64,000 nucleotides of DNA from Streptomyces sp. TLI_053 (lineage in GTDB: Bacteria > Actinomycetota > Actinomycetes > Streptomycetales > Streptomycetaceae). The stretch covers positions 310,001 through 374,000 of the forward strand of contig NZ_LT629775.1 in assembly GCF_900105395.1 (NCBI RefSeq), given 5' to 3'. The notes below the pieces were generated by a model. The model made no database searches, was not told the origin of the DNA, and worked only from the letters and a program-made list of their open reading frames with translations. Shown piece after piece: positions 51,270-58,847 of this stretch (the first letter of the stretch is position 1; each line of letters opens with the position of its first letter). The translations under genes and the position numbers were made by a program.

Positions 51270-52031
51270 TCAGGTGCGCAGTGTGCCGGCGAGGTGGTCG
51301 CGGAGCATGCCGGTCACCTCGTCCGCCCGGCTGCTGAGGTAGAAGTGCCCGCCGGGAAAGACCTTCAGGTCGAACGCGGCCGTCGTGCGGTCGCGCCAGT
51401 GCCCGGCCTCGGCCACCGGTGTCCAGGCGTCCTGGTCCCCGACCACCGCGGTGAGCGGGCAGCCCACCGCGGCGTCCTGGTCGGCCCGGTAGGCCCCCAG
51501 GGCCAGGTAGTCGCCGCGCAGCGCGGGCAGCACCATCCCCAGCAGTTCCCGGTCCTCCAGGAACCGGGCGTCGGTGCCGCTCATGGCCCTGACCTCGGCC
51601 AGGATGCCCTCGTCGTCGAGCGGGTGCGAGGGCCCGGGCCCGTCCGCGGAAGGCCCCTTGCGGCCGGAGACGAAGAGGTGCTCGATCCGACCTCCCGCGC
51701 GCTCGATCCGCCGGGCCACCTCGAAGGCGACGAGCGCGCCCATGCTGTGTCCGAAGAGGGTCAGCGGGAGGTCGTCCCGGCGGCGCAGCGCCTCGGCCAC
51801 CTCGTCGGCCGTGCGGTGCAGGTCCTGGACGCCGGGTTCCTCCCGGCGGTCCTGCCTGCCGGGGTACTGCACGGCCAGGACGTCGACCGGGCCGCTCAGT
51901 GCGGCGGACACCGGGAAGTAGAAACTCGCCGAGCCGCCGGCGTGCGGGAAGCAGACCAGTCGGCGTGCGGCCGTCGGCGAGGGATGGAAGCGACGGCACC
52001 ACAGGTCGCTGTCCAAGGAGGGGGAGGTCAT
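51270..52031 (-). CDS. Type II thioesterase
   Basis: A 253-residue alpha/beta-hydrolase with LVCFPHAGGSASFYFPVSAA (oxyanion region), the nucleophile elbow LFGHSMGALVAFEVAR, Asp in VVGDQDAWTP and His in VFPGGHFYLSS. This is a standard editing thioesterase that removes stalled or aberrant acyl groups from PKS carrier proteins. The ATG at 52031 has AAGG upstream. It leads the operon with the LuxR gene. Confidence 0.9.
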   Translation of the reverse strand: MTSPSLDSDLWCRRFHPSPTAARRLVCFPHAGGSASFYFPVSAALSGPVDVLAVQYPGRQDRREEPGVQDLHRTADEVAEALRRRDDLPLTLFGHSMGALVAFEVARRIERAGGRIEHLFVSGRKGPSADGPGPSHPLDDEGILAEVRAMSGTDARFLEDRELLGMVLPALRGDYLALGAYRADQDAAVGCPLTAVVGDQDAWTPVAEAGHWRDRTTAAFDLKVFPGGHFYLSSRADEVTGMLRDHLAGTLRT

Positions 52032-52656
52032 GTCGGCCTTACATTCCTTTCTCGAAATCCGCGCAGTGCCGGCGGGCAGGGTGTGGTGACCACGCGGGAC
52101 GTCCTCCGCACCGGCGGACCGCCTGTTACGCGGTGATACGGGAGGCTCCGAGCGACGGTGACCGGCGGCGATCGGCGAGTCACGGACAGCGCATATGACA
52201 GCCTGCCATGCCACTCGGAATGTCAGCAAGTGCGCATCGGTACGAATCCGGCCACTCGGGTCCGGATTCAATTCGGGCCGTCGCTTCGGTGAATGACGGG
52301 AGCGGAGCGTTGCGGCGCGGGGCAATCCTGTGGGATTCGCTCGGCTCCGGCTCGGCGGTGACAGTCCGGCAGGACCGTGCACCGCGGATCCGGCCGAGGA
52401 GGCGACGGCACCCCGTGGCGGGCCGCGGGGTCGGCGACGGTGCGGTGGCGAGCGGCTTCACCGGCCGGTGGGCCGTGGCGGGCGGCCCGGTCGTGACCGC
52501 CGTGACGGTACCGCGCAGCGTAAACCCGGCAGGAGCACAAGACCTGCGCTCTAGGAATACACCTAGACCCGACGGGACCGCGTTGACCCGTACACGGTCG
52601 CCCAAGAGGCTGTAGGCAGTCTTGCCCGCCGGTCGTACGACGAAGAGGACTCCCCC
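52032..52656. other. Divergent promoter region between the thioesterase and SARP genes
   Basis: 625 bp without a supported gene. It contains the small inverted repeat CTAGG-AATACA-CCTAG at 52551-52566, about 90 bp before the SARP start, and a TTGACC at 52583, but no -10 at standard spacing was found. The promoters of both the thioesterase-LuxR operon and the SARP gene must lie here. Confidence 0.45.
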
Positions 52657-54540
52657 TTGAACTTCCTGTTGCTGGGCCCGCTTTCGGTCCGGTTGAACGC
52701 GTGCGAGGTGCACGTGTCGGCGCCGAGGCAGCGCGTGGTCATGGCAGCGCTCCTCCTCAACGCCAACCGGGTGATCTCGGTCGACCGGATCGCCGAGTAC
52801 GTCTGGGACGGCTCCCCGCCGCCGAGTGCGGCCGCGACCGTCCGCACCTATGTGATGCGCCTGCGGCAGTCGCTGGGCGAGCGCGCCTCCGCCCGGATCC
52901 TCACCCGGGCACCCGGCTACCTCCTCGAACTCGGCGAGCACGAGAGCGATCTCGGGCAGTTCACGGCCCACCGGCGGCGCGCGGCGGAGCTCGCCGAGCG
53001 CGGAGATCTGGAGGGCTCCTCCGCCGAGCTGGCCGGGGCGCTCGCCCTGTGGCGCGAGGAGCCGCTGGCGGACATCCCGTCGCAGACGCTGCGCGACGTC
53101 GAGGGCCGCTACCTCCAGGAGCTCCGCCTGCAGACCATGGAGTTGCGGTTCGACACGGAGCTGGCGCTGCTGCGGCACGCCGAGGTCGTGCCGGAGCTGG
53201 TGCGGCTGGTACGCAAGCACCCCTTGCGGGAGGCCCTGGCGGGCAAGTTGATGCTGGCACTGAGCCGCTCGGGACGGCAGTCGGAGGCCCTGGACCTCTA
53301 CCAGCGCACCCGGGCGCTGCTCGTCGAGCAGCTCGGCGCCGAGCCGAGCAGCGATCTGCGCGAGGTCCACCAGCACATCCTCTCGGCCCACGACCGGCCC
53401 CGCGCGCCCGACCCGCTGGAGCAGCCCGCGAAGGCCCAGGCGGCGGCCGTCGCGCCGGCGCCGGCCGCCGCCTGGGAGAGTTCCCGCTGGCCGAGCCCGG
53501 CGCAGCTGCCCTCGGTTCCGCTGCCGCTGGCGGCACGCTCCGGTGCGCTGGCGCGGCTGCAGCACTTCCTGACGACCGCCACCATGCCTGCGGGCATGGT
53601 GGCGACGGCGGTGGTGACCGGCCGGGGCGGTGTCGGCAAGAGCGCGCTGGCCCTGCAAGCGGCGCACGCCGTGCGCGCTTCCTCGGTGCACGGCCAGCTC
53701 TACGCGGATCTCGGCGGGGCCGAGCGGCCGCTGACCGCCCGGGCGGTGCTGCCGCGGTTCCTGGCGGACCTCGGTGTTCCCCGGGACGAGATACCCGGGG
53801 AGGAGTCGGAACGGGAGAGCCTCTACCGCTCGCTCACCGCGGGCCGCCGTCTGCTGGTGGTGCTCGACAACGCCTCCAGCGCCGCGCAGGTGCGGCCGCT
53901 GATCCCGGGCAGCGGGGGCAGCAGACTGCTGGTGACCAGCCGACGGCGGCTGGCCGATCTGGAGGGGGCGTCCCCGCTCGTGCTCGACCCGCTGGACGAG
54001 GCCGGCTCGCTGGAGCTGCTGGGCAGCATCGTCGGCCCGGCCAGGATCGGTGCCGAACCGCGGTCGGCCCGTTCGGTGCTGACGGTCTGCGCGGGCCTGC
54101 CGCTGGCGATCCGGATCGCGGGGACCAGGCTGCTGGAGCGCCCGCACTGGACCATCGGGCACTTCGCCCGGCGGCTCACGGACGCCCCGCGGCTGCTGGA
54201 CGAACTGAGCGCGGGCGACCTCGGCGTCCGGTCCTGCTTCGACGCCGAGGTCGCCGGGCTCCGGCGGACGGCCCGGACCGGGGTCGACCCGGCCGAGGTG
54301 TTCAGCGCGCTGGGGGCCACCGGATCGCGTTCGGTCTCCAGCAGCAAGGTCGCGGTGATGTTCGGCTGCTCCGAGGCGCAGGCCGAGGAGGCCTTGGAGG
54401 CCCTGGTCGAGGCGAATCTGCTGGGTGAGCCGGCGGGGGGCCGCTACCGGCTGGACGCGCTGCTGCGGGCGTACGCCCGCGAGCGGGCGCAGGCGGTCGC
54501 CGTGCGGCAGCACGACCACCCGTACATGCGCGCCGGGTGA
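52657..54540 (+). CDS. SARP-family pathway regulator with NB-ARC domain
   Basis: A 627-residue regulator. An OmpR-type winged helix (residues 1-95: PRQRVVMAALLLNANRVISV, VRTYVMRLRQSLGERA) precedes a bacterial transcriptional activation domain (100-245: LREALAGKLMLALSRSGRQS, EALDLYQRTRALLVEQLG). A P-loop NTPase of AfsR/NB-ARC type follows (GRGGVGKSALALQA, then RRLLVVLDNAS). The TPR region of AfsR is absent. The TTG at 52657 follows AGAGGAC. It is the likely activator of the cluster, reading towards the fkbG-type gene. Confidence 0.9.
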   Translation: MNFLLLGPLSVRLNACEVHVSAPRQRVVMAALLLNANRVISVDRIAEYVWDGSPPPSAAATVRTYVMRLRQSLGERASARILTRAPGYLLELGEHESDLGQFTAHRRRAAELAERGDLEGSSAELAGALALWREEPLADIPSQTLRDVEGRYLQELRLQTMELRFDTELALLRHAEVVPELVRLVRKHPLREALAGKLMLALSRSGRQSEALDLYQRTRALLVEQLGAEPSSDLREVHQHILSAHDRPRAPDPLEQPAKAQAAAVAPAPAAAWESSRWPSPAQLPSVPLPLAARSGALARLQHFLTTATMPAGMVATAVVTGRGGVGKSALALQAAHAVRASSVHGQLYADLGGAERPLTARAVLPRFLADLGVPRDEIPGEESERESLYRSLTAGRRLLVVLDNASSAAQVRPLIPGSGGSRLLVTSRRRLADLEGASPLVLDPLDEAGSLELLGSIVGPARIGAEPRSARSVLTVCAGLPLAIRIAGTRLLERPHWTIGHFARRLTDAPRLLDELSAGDLGVRSCFDAEVAGLRRTARTGVDPAEVFSALGATGSRSVSSSKVAVMFGCSEAQAEEALEALVEANLLGEPAGGRYRLDALLRAYARERAQAVAVRQHDHPYMRAG

Positions 54541-54600
54541 CCGTCCCGGCGGCCCGGTGACGGGCACCCGGCCGCCCGGTTCCCCTGCCCGCGACGCTTT

Positions 54601-54660
54601 TTCGGCCCGATCTCCTTCGGCCCGATCTGCTCCGTCCCGATCTGCTCCGTCCCGATCTGC
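54601..54660 (+). repeat. Four tandem 15-bp repeats upstream of the O-methyltransferase gene
   Basis: Four units begin at 54601, 54616, 54631 and 54646, each ending CCCGATCTSC. The last two are identical (TCCGTCCCGATCTGC). They lie in the 140-bp gap between the SARP gene and the methyltransferase start and may be a protein-binding array or a leader repeat. Confidence 0.65.
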
Positions 54661-54680
54661 CTCGAGAGGACCCCCGCGCC

Positions 54681-55343
54681 ATGGCCCACCAGACAGAAAC
54701 CACCCACGACCTGCTCGCCTACGTCCGGGAGGTCTCCCTCCGTGACGACGATCTGCTCAGGGAACTGCGGGAGGCCACCGCGGACCTGCCGGGCGGGACC
54801 GCCATGCAGGTGATGGCGGAGGAGGGCCAACTGCTCTCTCTGCTGGTCGGGTTGACGGGGGCGCGGGCGGTGCTGGAGATCGGCACCTTCACCGGCTACA
54901 GCACCCTGTGCATGGCCCGCGCGCTCCCGGCCGACGGGGTGCTGGTGTCCTGCGACATCGACGACCGGTGGCCGGCCATCGGCTCCGACTTCTGGAAGCG
55001 GGACGGGGTCGACTCGCGGATCGACCTGCGGATCGGCGATGCCACCGCGACCCTGGACGCGCTGCTGGCGGAGCGCGGGCCGGAGAGCTTCGACCTGGTG
55101 TTCATCGACGCGGACAAGACCAACTACGTCTCCTACTACGAGACTTCGCTGGCGCTGCTGCGCACCGGCGGACTGATCGTGGTCGACAACACCCTCTTCT
55201 TCGGCCGGGTCGTCGATCCGGCCGCCGTCGACCCGGAGACCGCCGGGGTCCGGGCTCTGAACCGGCTGCTGCACGAGGACCCCCGGGTGGAGCTGTCCCT
55301 GCTGGTGATGGCCGACGGGATCACGCTCGTCCGCAAGCGCTGA
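54681..55343 (+). CDS. fkbG: Methoxymalonyl-pathway O-methyltransferase (FkbG-like)
   Basis: A 220-residue catechol/caffeoyl-CoA-type O-methyltransferase: [20 protein letters not shown] (SAM motif), [12 protein letters not shown], and the metal-site segment [18 protein letters not shown] with [14 protein letters not shown]. In methoxymalonyl-ACP formation it methylates the 2-hydroxyl of hydroxymalonyl-ACP. The assignment rests on the family plus the presence of the four partner genes at 55400-58830. The ATG at 54681 has GAGAGGA upstream. It is the only gene of the set on the plus strand, downstream of the SARP gene. Confidence 0.87.
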   Translation: MAHQTETTHDLLAYVREVSLRDDDLLRELREATADLPGGTAMQVMAEEGQLLSLLVGLTGARAVLEIGTFTGYSTLCMARALPADGVLVSCDIDDRWPAIGSDFWKRDGVDSRIDLRIGDATATLDALLAERGPESFDLVFIDADKTNYVSYYETSLALLRTGGLIVVDNTLFFGRVVDPAAVDPETAGVRALNRLLHEDPRVELSLLVMADGITLVRKR

Positions 55344-55355
55344 GGACGGCGGGCC

Positions 55356-55392
55356 GGGGCCGGCGCTCCCGGGGCCCGGGAGCGCCGGCCCC
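55356..55392. terminator. 18-bp bidirectional hairpin between convergent genes
   Basis: 55356-55373 pairs with 55375-55392 as a perfect 18-bp, very GC-rich stem, between the genes ending at 55343 and 55400. Confidence 0.85.
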
Positions 55393-55399
55393 GCGGCGG

Positions 55400-56500
55400 T
55401 CACGACGTTCCCGGGCCCCCTTCCGGCACGCTCAGGTCGGGTGCGTCCACGTCGATGACGGTGGACACCACACGCGGGCCGGGGGCGAGGTGCAGGCGCT
55501 GGAGCCCGGTGCCCTCCGGAGCCGGGTCGAGGACGGCCGCGCACGGGCACGGGGCCTCGTCCAGGCCCTCGAAGCCCGCGAACCGGTAGGCGATCTCCAT
55601 CATCCGGTTGCGGTCGGTCGCCCGGAAGTCCGCGACCAGGTGGGCCCCGGACCGGGCGGCGGTGTCGGCCAGCCAGTTCAGCAGGGTCGCACCGGCGCCG
55701 TAGGCGACCACGCGGCAGGAGGTGGCGAGCAGCTTGAGGTGCCACAGACCCGGGTGCCGCTCCAGCAGCAGGACGCCGACCGCGCCGTGCGGGCCGAAGC
55801 GGTCGGTGAGGGTGACCACCAGGACCTCGTGCCGGGGGTCGGTGATCAGGCCGCGCAGCACCGCGTCCGGGTAGTGGACCCCGGTCGCGTTCATCTGGCT
55901 GGTGCGCAGGGTGAGTTCCTCGACCCGGGACAGCTCCTCGCCGGTGGCCCGGCCGATCCGCATCCGCAGGTCCAGGGAGCGCAGGAACTCCTCGTCGGAA
56001 CCGGGGGCGGCCGCCCGCTCGGCCTCCCGGCGGAAGCCCGCCTGGTACATCCGGCGCCGCCGCCGGGAGTCGACGGTGCTGGTCGCGGGGGTGAACTCGG
56101 CGAGTTCGGGGAGGCCGAGGACCTCCTCGGCCGGGTAGCACCGTACGTCGGGCAGGTGGAAGGCCACCTCGGCGCGTTCGGCGGCCCGGTCGTCGACGAA
56201 GGCGACGGCCGTCAGCGCGAAGTTCAGCCGGTCGGCGATCCGCCGCACCGACTCGGACTTGGCGCCCCACCCGATCTCCGGCAGGACGAAGTACTCGGCC
56301 AGGCCGAACGCCTCCAGCCGGGCCCAGGCGTGCTCGTGGTCGTTGCGGCTGGCGACGGACTGGAGGATGCCGCGCGAGTCGAGCTCGATCACCACCTTGC
56401 GCACCTCGTCCGGCAGGTGCACTTCGCCGTCCTCCAGCAGGGTGCCCTGCCAGAGGGTGTCGTCCAGGTCCCAGACCAGGCACTTGACGATCTCGGCCAT
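55400..56500 (-). CDS. fkbH: FkbH-like glyceryl transferase/phosphatase
   Basis: A 366-residue protein. The HAD domain opens KCLVWDLDDTLWQGTLLEDG, with the nucleophilic Asp, and continues SVASRNDHEHAWARLE and AVAFVDDRAAERAEVAF. The C-terminal GNAT-like part has LTLRTSQMNATG and VLVVTLTDRFGPHGAVGVLL. FkbH enzymes load 1,3-bisphosphoglycerate onto the dedicated ACP as glyceryl-ACP, the first step to methoxymalonyl-ACP. The ATG at 56500 has AAGGAC upstream. The last gene of the minus-strand operon, 35 bp after the dehydrogenase gene. Confidence 0.93.
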   Translation of the reverse strand: MAEIVKCLVWDLDDTLWQGTLLEDGEVHLPDEVRKVVIELDSRGILQSVASRNDHEHAWARLEAFGLAEYFVLPEIGWGAKSESVRRIADRLNFALTAVAFVDDRAAERAEVAFHLPDVRCYPAEEVLGLPELAEFTPATSTVDSRRRRRMYQAGFRREAERAAAPGSDEEFLRSLDLRMRIGRATGEELSRVEELTLRTSQMNATGVHYPDAVLRGLITDPRHEVLVVTLTDRFGPHGAVGVLLLERHPGLWHLKLLATSCRVVAYGAGATLLNWLADTAARSGAHLVADFRATDRNRMMEIAYRFAGFEGLDEAPCPCAAVLDPAPEGTGLQRLHLAPGPRVVSTVIDVDAPDLSVPEGGPGTS

Positions 56501-56535
56501 GTCGTCCTTCCTCGTCGTCGCGTCCGCGGGCCCGG

Positions 56536-57651
56536 TCACGGTGCCCCCGTACCGGCGAGGGCGTGCTGTGCCAGCATCAGCCGGCACAGCTCGTTGCTTC
56601 CCTCGATGATCTCCATCAGCTTGGCGTCCCGGTACGCCCGGGCCACCGCGTGCCCGTCCCGGGACCCGGCCGAGGCCAGTACCTGGACGGCCGTCGCTGC
56701 GCCCCGGGCGGCCTGGGTCGCACTGACGTGCTTGGCCAGTACGGTCGCCACCACCTGGTCCGGCGACCCTTCGTCCCAGCACCGGCTCGCGTGCTCGCAG
56801 ACCCGCGTGGCCACCTGCTCGGCCGTGTAGAGGTCCGCGAGGTGTCCGGCGACGAGCTGGTGCTCCGCCAGCGGCCTGCCGAACTGCTCCCGTCCGGCGG
56901 CGTGCGCGGTGGCCGCCGCCAGACAGGCCCGCAGGATGCCCACGCACCCCCAGGCGACGGACATCCGCCCGTAGGCGAGCGCGGTCGTCACCAGCAGGGC
57001 GGGCGGCAGTCCGTGACCGCCCAGGACGCTGTCGGCCGGCAGCCGCACCCCGTCGAGGTGGACGTCGGCGTGCCCGGCCGCGCGGCAGCCGAGCGGGTCG
57101 GCGATCCGCTCGATCCGCACGCCGGGCGTGTCGGCGGGCACCACGACGGCCGCCGCGCCGTCCTCGTAGCGGCCGACGACGACCAGCAGGTCGGCGTAGT
57201 GGGCGGCGGTCACCCACTTCTTGTGCCCGTCGACGACGACCGCGTCCCCGTCGCGGCGGACGGTCGTCGTCATCGCCGCGAGGTCGCTGCCGGCGCCGGG
57301 CTCGCTGAAGCCGACCGCCGCCAGTGCGCCGCCGGTCAGCCGGGGGAGGTGGACGGCCGACTGCTCGGCGGTGCCCAGGCGCTGGACGGTCCATGCCGCC
57401 ATGCCCTGGGAGGTCATCACGCTGCGCAGCGAACTGCACAGGCCGCCCACGTGAGCGGTGTACGCGCCGCTGCGCGTGCTGCTGAGCCCCCAGCCGCCGT
57501 ACTGCTCCGGGACTTCGGCGCACAGCCTGCCCTCGGCGCCGAGTTCGCGGAGCAGGTCCAGCGGGATCAGGCCGGTCCGGTCCCACTCCCCCGCCCGGTC
57601 GCCGACCCGCAGGGTGACGGAGGTCGTGGCGCCGCTCAGGTCCTCACCCAT
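56536..57651 (-). CDS. fkbI: Acyl-CoA dehydrogenase-like glyceryl-ACP oxidase (FkbI-like)
   Basis: A 371-residue flavoprotein of the acyl-CoA dehydrogenase fold: AEVPEQYGGWGLSST, VGFSEPGAGSDLAAMTTTVR (FAD/substrate loop), DGHKKWVTAAHYADLLVV, and the C-terminal IIEGSNELCRLMLAQHAL. In the methoxymalonyl pathway it oxidises 2-hydroxy-3-oxopropionyl- or glyceryl-ACP. The start ATG overlaps the end of the ACP gene by 8 bp, so they are translationally coupled. Confidence 0.9.
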   Translation of the reverse strand: MGEDLSGATTSVTLRVGDRAGEWDRTGLIPLDLLRELGAEGRLCAEVPEQYGGWGLSSTRSGAYTAHVGGLCSSLRSVMTSQGMAAWTVQRLGTAEQSAVHLPRLTGGALAAVGFSEPGAGSDLAAMTTTVRRDGDAVVVDGHKKWVTAAHYADLLVVVGRYEDGAAAVVVPADTPGVRIERIADPLGCRAAGHADVHLDGVRLPADSVLGGHGLPPALLVTTALAYGRMSVAWGCVGILRACLAAATAHAAGREQFGRPLAEHQLVAGHLADLYTAEQVATRVCEHASRCWDEGSPDQVVATVLAKHVSATQAARGAATAVQVLASAGSRDGHAVARAYRDAKLMEIIEGSNELCRLMLAQHALAGTGAP

Positions 57652-57925
57652 GCCGGCCCCCGGCGGCGGACACCCGGAGCCGGTCCACCAGCTCCGCCAT
57701 CCGCCGTACGGTGCGGAAGTTGTCCAGCCGCAGGTCCGCGCCGCGGACGGCGACGGCGTAGGTCTTCTCCAGGTGCACCACCACCTGCATGGCGAAGAGG
57801 GACGACAGGCCGCCGGCGCCGAACAGGTCGGTGTCGGCGTCCCAGGCGGTTCCGGTGCGTGCTTCCAGGAATCCCAGGAGTTCCTTCTCCAGGTCCTGGG
57901 TGTCGGGCGTGTTCGCTGCGGTCAT
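57644..57925 (-). CDS. fkbJ: Dedicated acyl carrier protein for methoxymalonyl-ACP (FkbJ-like)
   Basis: A 93-residue carrier protein with the phosphopantetheine Ser in FGAGGLSSLFAMQVVVHLE near residue 42. It is distinct from PKS ACPs (no GxDSL) and typical of FkbJ-like carriers. It holds glyceryl, hydroxymalonyl and then methoxymalonyl groups and delivers them to the AT domain of selected PKS modules. ATG 57925 is 35 bp after the dehydrogenase gene. Confidence 0.92.
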   Translation of the reverse strand: MTAANTPDTQDLEKELLGFLEARTGTAWDADTDLFGAGGLSSLFAMQVVVHLEKTYAVAVRGADLRLDNFRTVRRMAELVDRLRVSAAGGRHG

Positions 57926-57960
57926 GGCCTTCTCCTCGTCGGGGTGAACAGGTGGGGTGC

Positions 57961-58830
57961 TCAGGCGTAGTCGTAGAAGCCGCGTCCGGACTTGCGGCCC
58001 AACCGCCCCTCGCGGACCAGCCGGAGCAGCAGTTCGGTCGGGCGGCAGCCGTCGTCGCCGGTGCGTTCGTGGAGCACGGTGAGGGAGTCGACAAGGTTGT
58101 CGATGCCGATCAGGTCCGCGGTGCGCAGCGGGCCGGTGGGGTGTCCCAGACAGCCCTGCATCAGGGCGTCGACGTCCTCGGCGGTCGCCGTTCCCTCCTC
58201 CACGACCCGGGCCGCGTCGTTGATCATCGGGTGCAGGATGCGGCTGGTCACGAAGCCGGGCGCGTCCCGGACGACCACCGCGCGCCGCCGCAGGGTCGTG
58301 AGCAGGGCCGCCACGGCGGCCATCGTGGCGTCCCCGGTCCTGGCGCCGCGGACCACTTCGGCGGTTCCGATCAGGTAGGGCGGGTTCATGAAGTGGGTGC
58401 CGACCAGTTCCTCCGGCCGTTCCAGGGCCCCGGCCAGTTCGTCGACGGGGATGGAGGAGGTGTTGGTGATCAGCAGGGTTCCGGGCCGGACCAGTTTGGA
58501 GACCTCGGACAGGACGGCGGCCTTGGTCGCGGCGTTCTCGGTGACCGCCTCGACGACGGCGGTGGCTCCGGCGGCGGCCTCGAGCGAGGTGCCGGTGGCC
58601 AGGGCGCCGAGGGGCGTCCCGGCGGGCAGGGCGCCCATGAGTTCGGCGAGCCGGAGTTCGCCGTCGATCAGGTCCGCGGCCCGGTCGAGCCGTTCGCGGT
58701 CGATGTCGACCAGCTGGACCGGCAGGCCGTGTCCGAGGGCGAGGACGGTGATTCCGACGCCCATCACCCCGGCTCCCAGCACGGTGAGGGCCTGTCGCGG
58801 GGGGGAATCGTCGTACGGGGCCGTGGTCAA
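57961..58830 (-). CDS. fkbK: 3-Hydroxyacyl-CoA dehydrogenase-like glyceryl-ACP dehydrogenase (FkbK-like)
   Basis: A protein of about 289 residues with an N-terminal NAD-binding fold (LTVLGAGVMGVGITVLALG), the catalytic-site segments VVEAVTENAATKAAVLSEVS and LVGTHFMNPPYLIG, and a C-terminal helical domain ending RLGRKSGRGFYDY, as in 3-hydroxybutyryl-CoA dehydrogenases. It oxidises glyceryl-ACP in methoxymalonyl-ACP synthesis. TTG 58830 has AAGGAG at ideal spacing. GTG 58851, which overlaps the PKS stop, is the alternative. Either way it is coupled to the PKS gene. Confidence 0.88.
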   Translation of the reverse strand: MTTAPYDDSPPRQALTVLGAGVMGVGITVLALGHGLPVQLVDIDRERLDRAADLIDGELRLAELMGALPAGTPLGALATGTSLEAAAGATAVVEAVTENAATKAAVLSEVSKLVRPGTLLITNTSSIPVDELAGALERPEELVGTHFMNPPYLIGTAEVVRGARTGDATMAAVAALLTTLRRRAVVVRDAPGFVTSRILHPMINDAARVVEEGTATAEDVDALMQGCLGHPTGPLRTADLIGIDNLVDSLTVLHERTGDDGCRPTELLLRLVREGRLGRKSGRGFYDYA

Positions 58831-58847
58831 CGGCTTCTCCTTCGTTT

